From Altererythrobacter sp. (GTDB lineage Bacteria; Pseudomonadota; Alphaproteobacteria; Sphingomonadales; Sphingomonadaceae), in NCBI GenBank assembly GCA_011524425.1, contig WTKI01000024.1, positions 1 to 15,925 of the forward strand: a DNA stretch of 15,925 nucleotides, read 5' to 3'. Within the stretch, counting starts at the first letter, position 1; each line of letters opens with the position of its first letter. A program made the position numbers and the translations under genes. Of the stretch, positions 14,380 through 15,925 are shown in pieces. The notes below the pieces were generated by a model. It saw only the letters and a list, made by a program, of their open reading frames with translations, was not told the DNA's origin and searched no databases.

Positions 14380-14880
14380 TTATCGAGCAAAGTCTGCGAC
14401 CGTCGCATCTGGCGCTTGATTATCAATATCGCGCCATAGCAACCACTGGCCATTGCGCCATTTGTAGATCAGCAAGGATCGTCCGGCGACTTCCATGGTG
14501 TCCTGTCCAGGAAAAGCAATCGCCATGTAATACTTTGCTGTGACTGTGCCGTAATCGCCATCAGCGATGGCTTCTTCATTGGTGAAGCGGAATCGGACAG
14601 TCCCTCCGGCATCGGGAATGCGCTGAAGGAACTCTATGATATTGTCAGCGCCTTCAATTTTCGGCTGGCCATGTGTCATCAGCACAGCATCATCTGTGTA
14701 AAGCGAGCGCAGCTGCTGCCAATCCTGTTTCTGGTAAGCCTCCAGCCATTGCGCGCCCGCCTGGTCAAGCAGTGCAGACCGGTCGGTTTGAGCGGCGGCT
14801 GAGGCACTGCTCAGCCGCTCATCCGCACTGCATGCGGAACCCAACAAAGCCAAAAGAGCGATCGCCAGAACAGGCTTCAT
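14380..14880 (-). CDS. SnoaL/DUF4440-like (NTF2-fold) probable lipoprotein
   Basis: A 166-residue exported protein with a cystatin/NTF2-like domain. The ATG at 14880 is preferred over a TTG at 14886 because CGGAGT lies about 8 bases upstream. The N-terminus MKPVLAIALLALLGSAC is a lipoprotein-type leader with the lipidated Cys at residue 17; the lipobox is slightly off consensus (GSAC). The mature part has the DUF4440 pattern: LLDQAGAQWLEAYQKQDWQQLRSLYTDDAVLM, then the GTVTAKYYMAI strand and LLIYKWRNGQWLLWRDIDN. DUF4440 proteins are ketosteroid-isomerase-like folds, usually with no known function. It is convergent with the YCII gene and 51 bp downstream of the hydantoinase B gene on the same strand, so it may be cotranscribed with that gene rather than with the catabolic operon. 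Confidence 0.87.
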   Translation of the reverse strand: MKPVLAIALLALLGSACSADERLSSASAAAQTDRSALLDQAGAQWLEAYQKQDWQQLRSLYTDDAVLMTHGQPKIEGADNIIEFLQRIPDAGGTVRFRFTNEEAIADGDYGTVTAKYYMAIAFPGQDTMEVAGRSLLIYKWRNGQWLLWRDIDNQAPDATVADFAR

Positions 14881-14931
14881 ATCCAATACTCCGGCTCAGA
14901 AAATGCAGGCGGCCACGCCCACTTGGATGAG

Positions 14932-15925
14932 TTACTCCGCCGCTTCTGCCAATTCCGGTCCTTGGTCTGCCCATTTAGGCTGGATTGGCGCAGGCAGACC
15001 TGTCTCTTCCTCGCAATTGTCGCGCAAGGCCTCGATACCGGGGCCATAATCGAACAGTGGCAGATCACCGCGCGATGCTTTCATTTCCTCGCGCAAGCTA
15101 GCTGTCGCATCTGTATCGATATTGCCATCGGCATCTGCAACCACGCCATAGTCTTTCGCGCCTTCTGGCGTCACAAGACCTTGCTGGATTTCCAGACCGA
15201 CCAGTGCGGGATCGCGCTCCAGCGGGTCACCCCAGCCGCCGCCACCCCAAGTGATGAAGTGCAACACATCGCCTTCGGATACCGGCACATCCTCGATCTT
15301 GTTGCCGACGATCTGTGTGGTGCCATCGGTTTTCTCGAGGATCTTCTTCGCGCGCTTGCCCGGATGGCCGCCATTCACGCCCCATGGGGGTACAAACCAG
15401 CGATCGTCATGGATCGCGATATTGCCGTCAGCCAAGAAACGATAGCTCATCCGAATGCCATTACCGCCGCGGTGAAGGCCTGCGCCGCCGCTGTCAGGTT
15501 CGGTCGAATAGCGTTCGATCCGCATCGGGAAATAGCGCTCCAGAAACTCGTTCGGCACATTGGTAAAGCCCGGCCATAGCGAGTGTCCGTCCGGACCATC
15601 GCCCAGCGGACGGCCCGGAATGCCGCCAAAGCCGATCTGGAACAGTTGGAACCATTCGCCTTTGCTGGCCTCTCTGTTGTCCCATCCGGAAGAGAACAGG
15701 TGAGGAGAGGAGCTGAAACCGGCTGCGTTGAGGAATTCCGGCGTGCCTTGGCCAAGGAGGCCGCCCAGAATGTCAAAGATACGGCCTAGCGCATGCGTCC
15801 GACCCGACAGGGCTGCCGGGAATTTCGGCTTCAGAAGCGACCCTTCCGGAATGCGGACCTCGATGAGATCATAGAACCCGTCATTGAACAGGATCTGCGG
15901 ATCAAAAACCATGATCATGTAGATG
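14932..15925 (-). CDS. Hydantoinase B/oxoprolinase family subunit, C-terminal part (N-terminus off the right edge)
   Basis: The C-terminal 330 residues or so of a HyuB-type protein; the frame stays open through the right edge, so the ATG at 15918 is probably internal. Family signatures are IPEGSLLKPKFPAALSGRT, DGPDGHS, NEFLERYFPMRIERYSTEPDSGGAGLHRGGNGI and GGGGWGDPLERDP. HyuB works with a HyuA ATPase subunit in N-methylhydantoinase, 5-oxoprolinase and ATP-dependent acetone/acetophenone carboxylases. Since HyuA is not in the window, the reaction cannot be told. A C-terminal extension of about 100 residues after the Gly-rich loop, ending in an acidic tail (QGPELAEAAE), is present. Position and opposite strand suggest a separate unit from the PrpD operon, but it may serve the same pathway. 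Confidence 0.93.
   Translation of the reverse strand, partial: IYMIMVFDPQILFNDGFYDLIEVRIPEGSLLKPKFPAALSGRTHALGRIFDILGGLLGQGTPEFLNAAGFSSSPHLFSSGWDNREASKGEWFQLFQIGFGGIPGRPLGDGPDGHSLWPGFTNVPNEFLERYFPMRIERYSTEPDSGGAGLHRGGNGIRMSYRFLADGNIAIHDDRWFVPPWGVNGGHPGKRAKKILEKTDGTTQIVGNKIEDVPVSEGDVLHFITWGGGGWGDPLERDPALVGLEIQQGLVTPEGAKDYGVVADADGNIDTDATASLREEMKASRGDLPLFDYGPGIEALRDNCEEETGLPAPIQPKWADQGPELAEAAE

Noticed and set aside
14923..15579. Plus-strand open frame of about 218 codons opposite the hydantoinase B gene
   Set aside because: The minus strand has clear HyuB motifs throughout; the opposite frame has no recognisable features.

Overview
The window looks like a chromosomal segment from an alphaproteobacterium, most likely a sphingomonad of the Erythrobacter/Altererythrobacter type. 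This is inferred from the large TonB-dependent receptor with a sphingomonad-style leader and FEF C-terminus, the moderate GC content, and a catabolic gene mix typical of that group. No rRNA, tRNA, insertion sequence, phage gene or CRISPR array was seen. Gene density is high and the largest non-coding gap is about 209 bp.

Layout. (1) On the minus strand, from about 4832 down to the left edge, lies an uptake unit: a TonB-dependent outer-membrane receptor, a translationally coupled exported VOC-fold protein, and an MFS permease cut by the left edge. (2) Divergent from it on the plus strand (5042-7708) are a six-helix membrane protein, a CitE/HpcH-type CoA-ester lyase and a class III (CaiB/BaiF) CoA-transferase. 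(3) A GntR/HutC-type regulator with a UTRA domain lies on the minus strand (7711-8475), its stop codon two bases from that of the CoA-transferase. (4) A seven-gene plus-strand operon (8514-14358) follows: two different MmgE/PrpD proteins, a RedY/HapK-like small barrel protein, an SDR dehydrogenase, a crotonase-fold protein, a two-domain VOC protein and a YCII-like protein. (5) At the right edge, on the minus strand, are a small SnoaL/DUF4440-like lipoprotein and the C-terminal part of a hydantoinase B/oxoprolinase subunit.

The link between the blocks is a perfect 12-bp palindrome, TTGTCCGGACAA. It occurs in the middle of the divergent receptor/membrane-protein intergenic region (4928-4939) and again beside the GntR start (8539-8550), inside the first codons of the first PrpD gene. 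Its GT...AC symmetry fits HutC-type operators, so the regulator probably controls uptake genes, both enzyme blocks and itself.

Taken together this reads as a regulated catabolic locus for an organic acid, or for a compound degraded to one. The substrate would be taken up across the outer membrane by the TonB receptor and across the inner membrane by the MFS carrier, activated with CoA by the class III transferase, modified by the PrpD, crotonase, SDR and VOC proteins, and cleaved by the CitE-like lyase. The transferase/hydration/lyase logic resembles itaconate (citramalyl-CoA) degradation, but the enzyme set differs and several enzymes lack canonical catalytic residues. The substrate cannot be named from the sequence.
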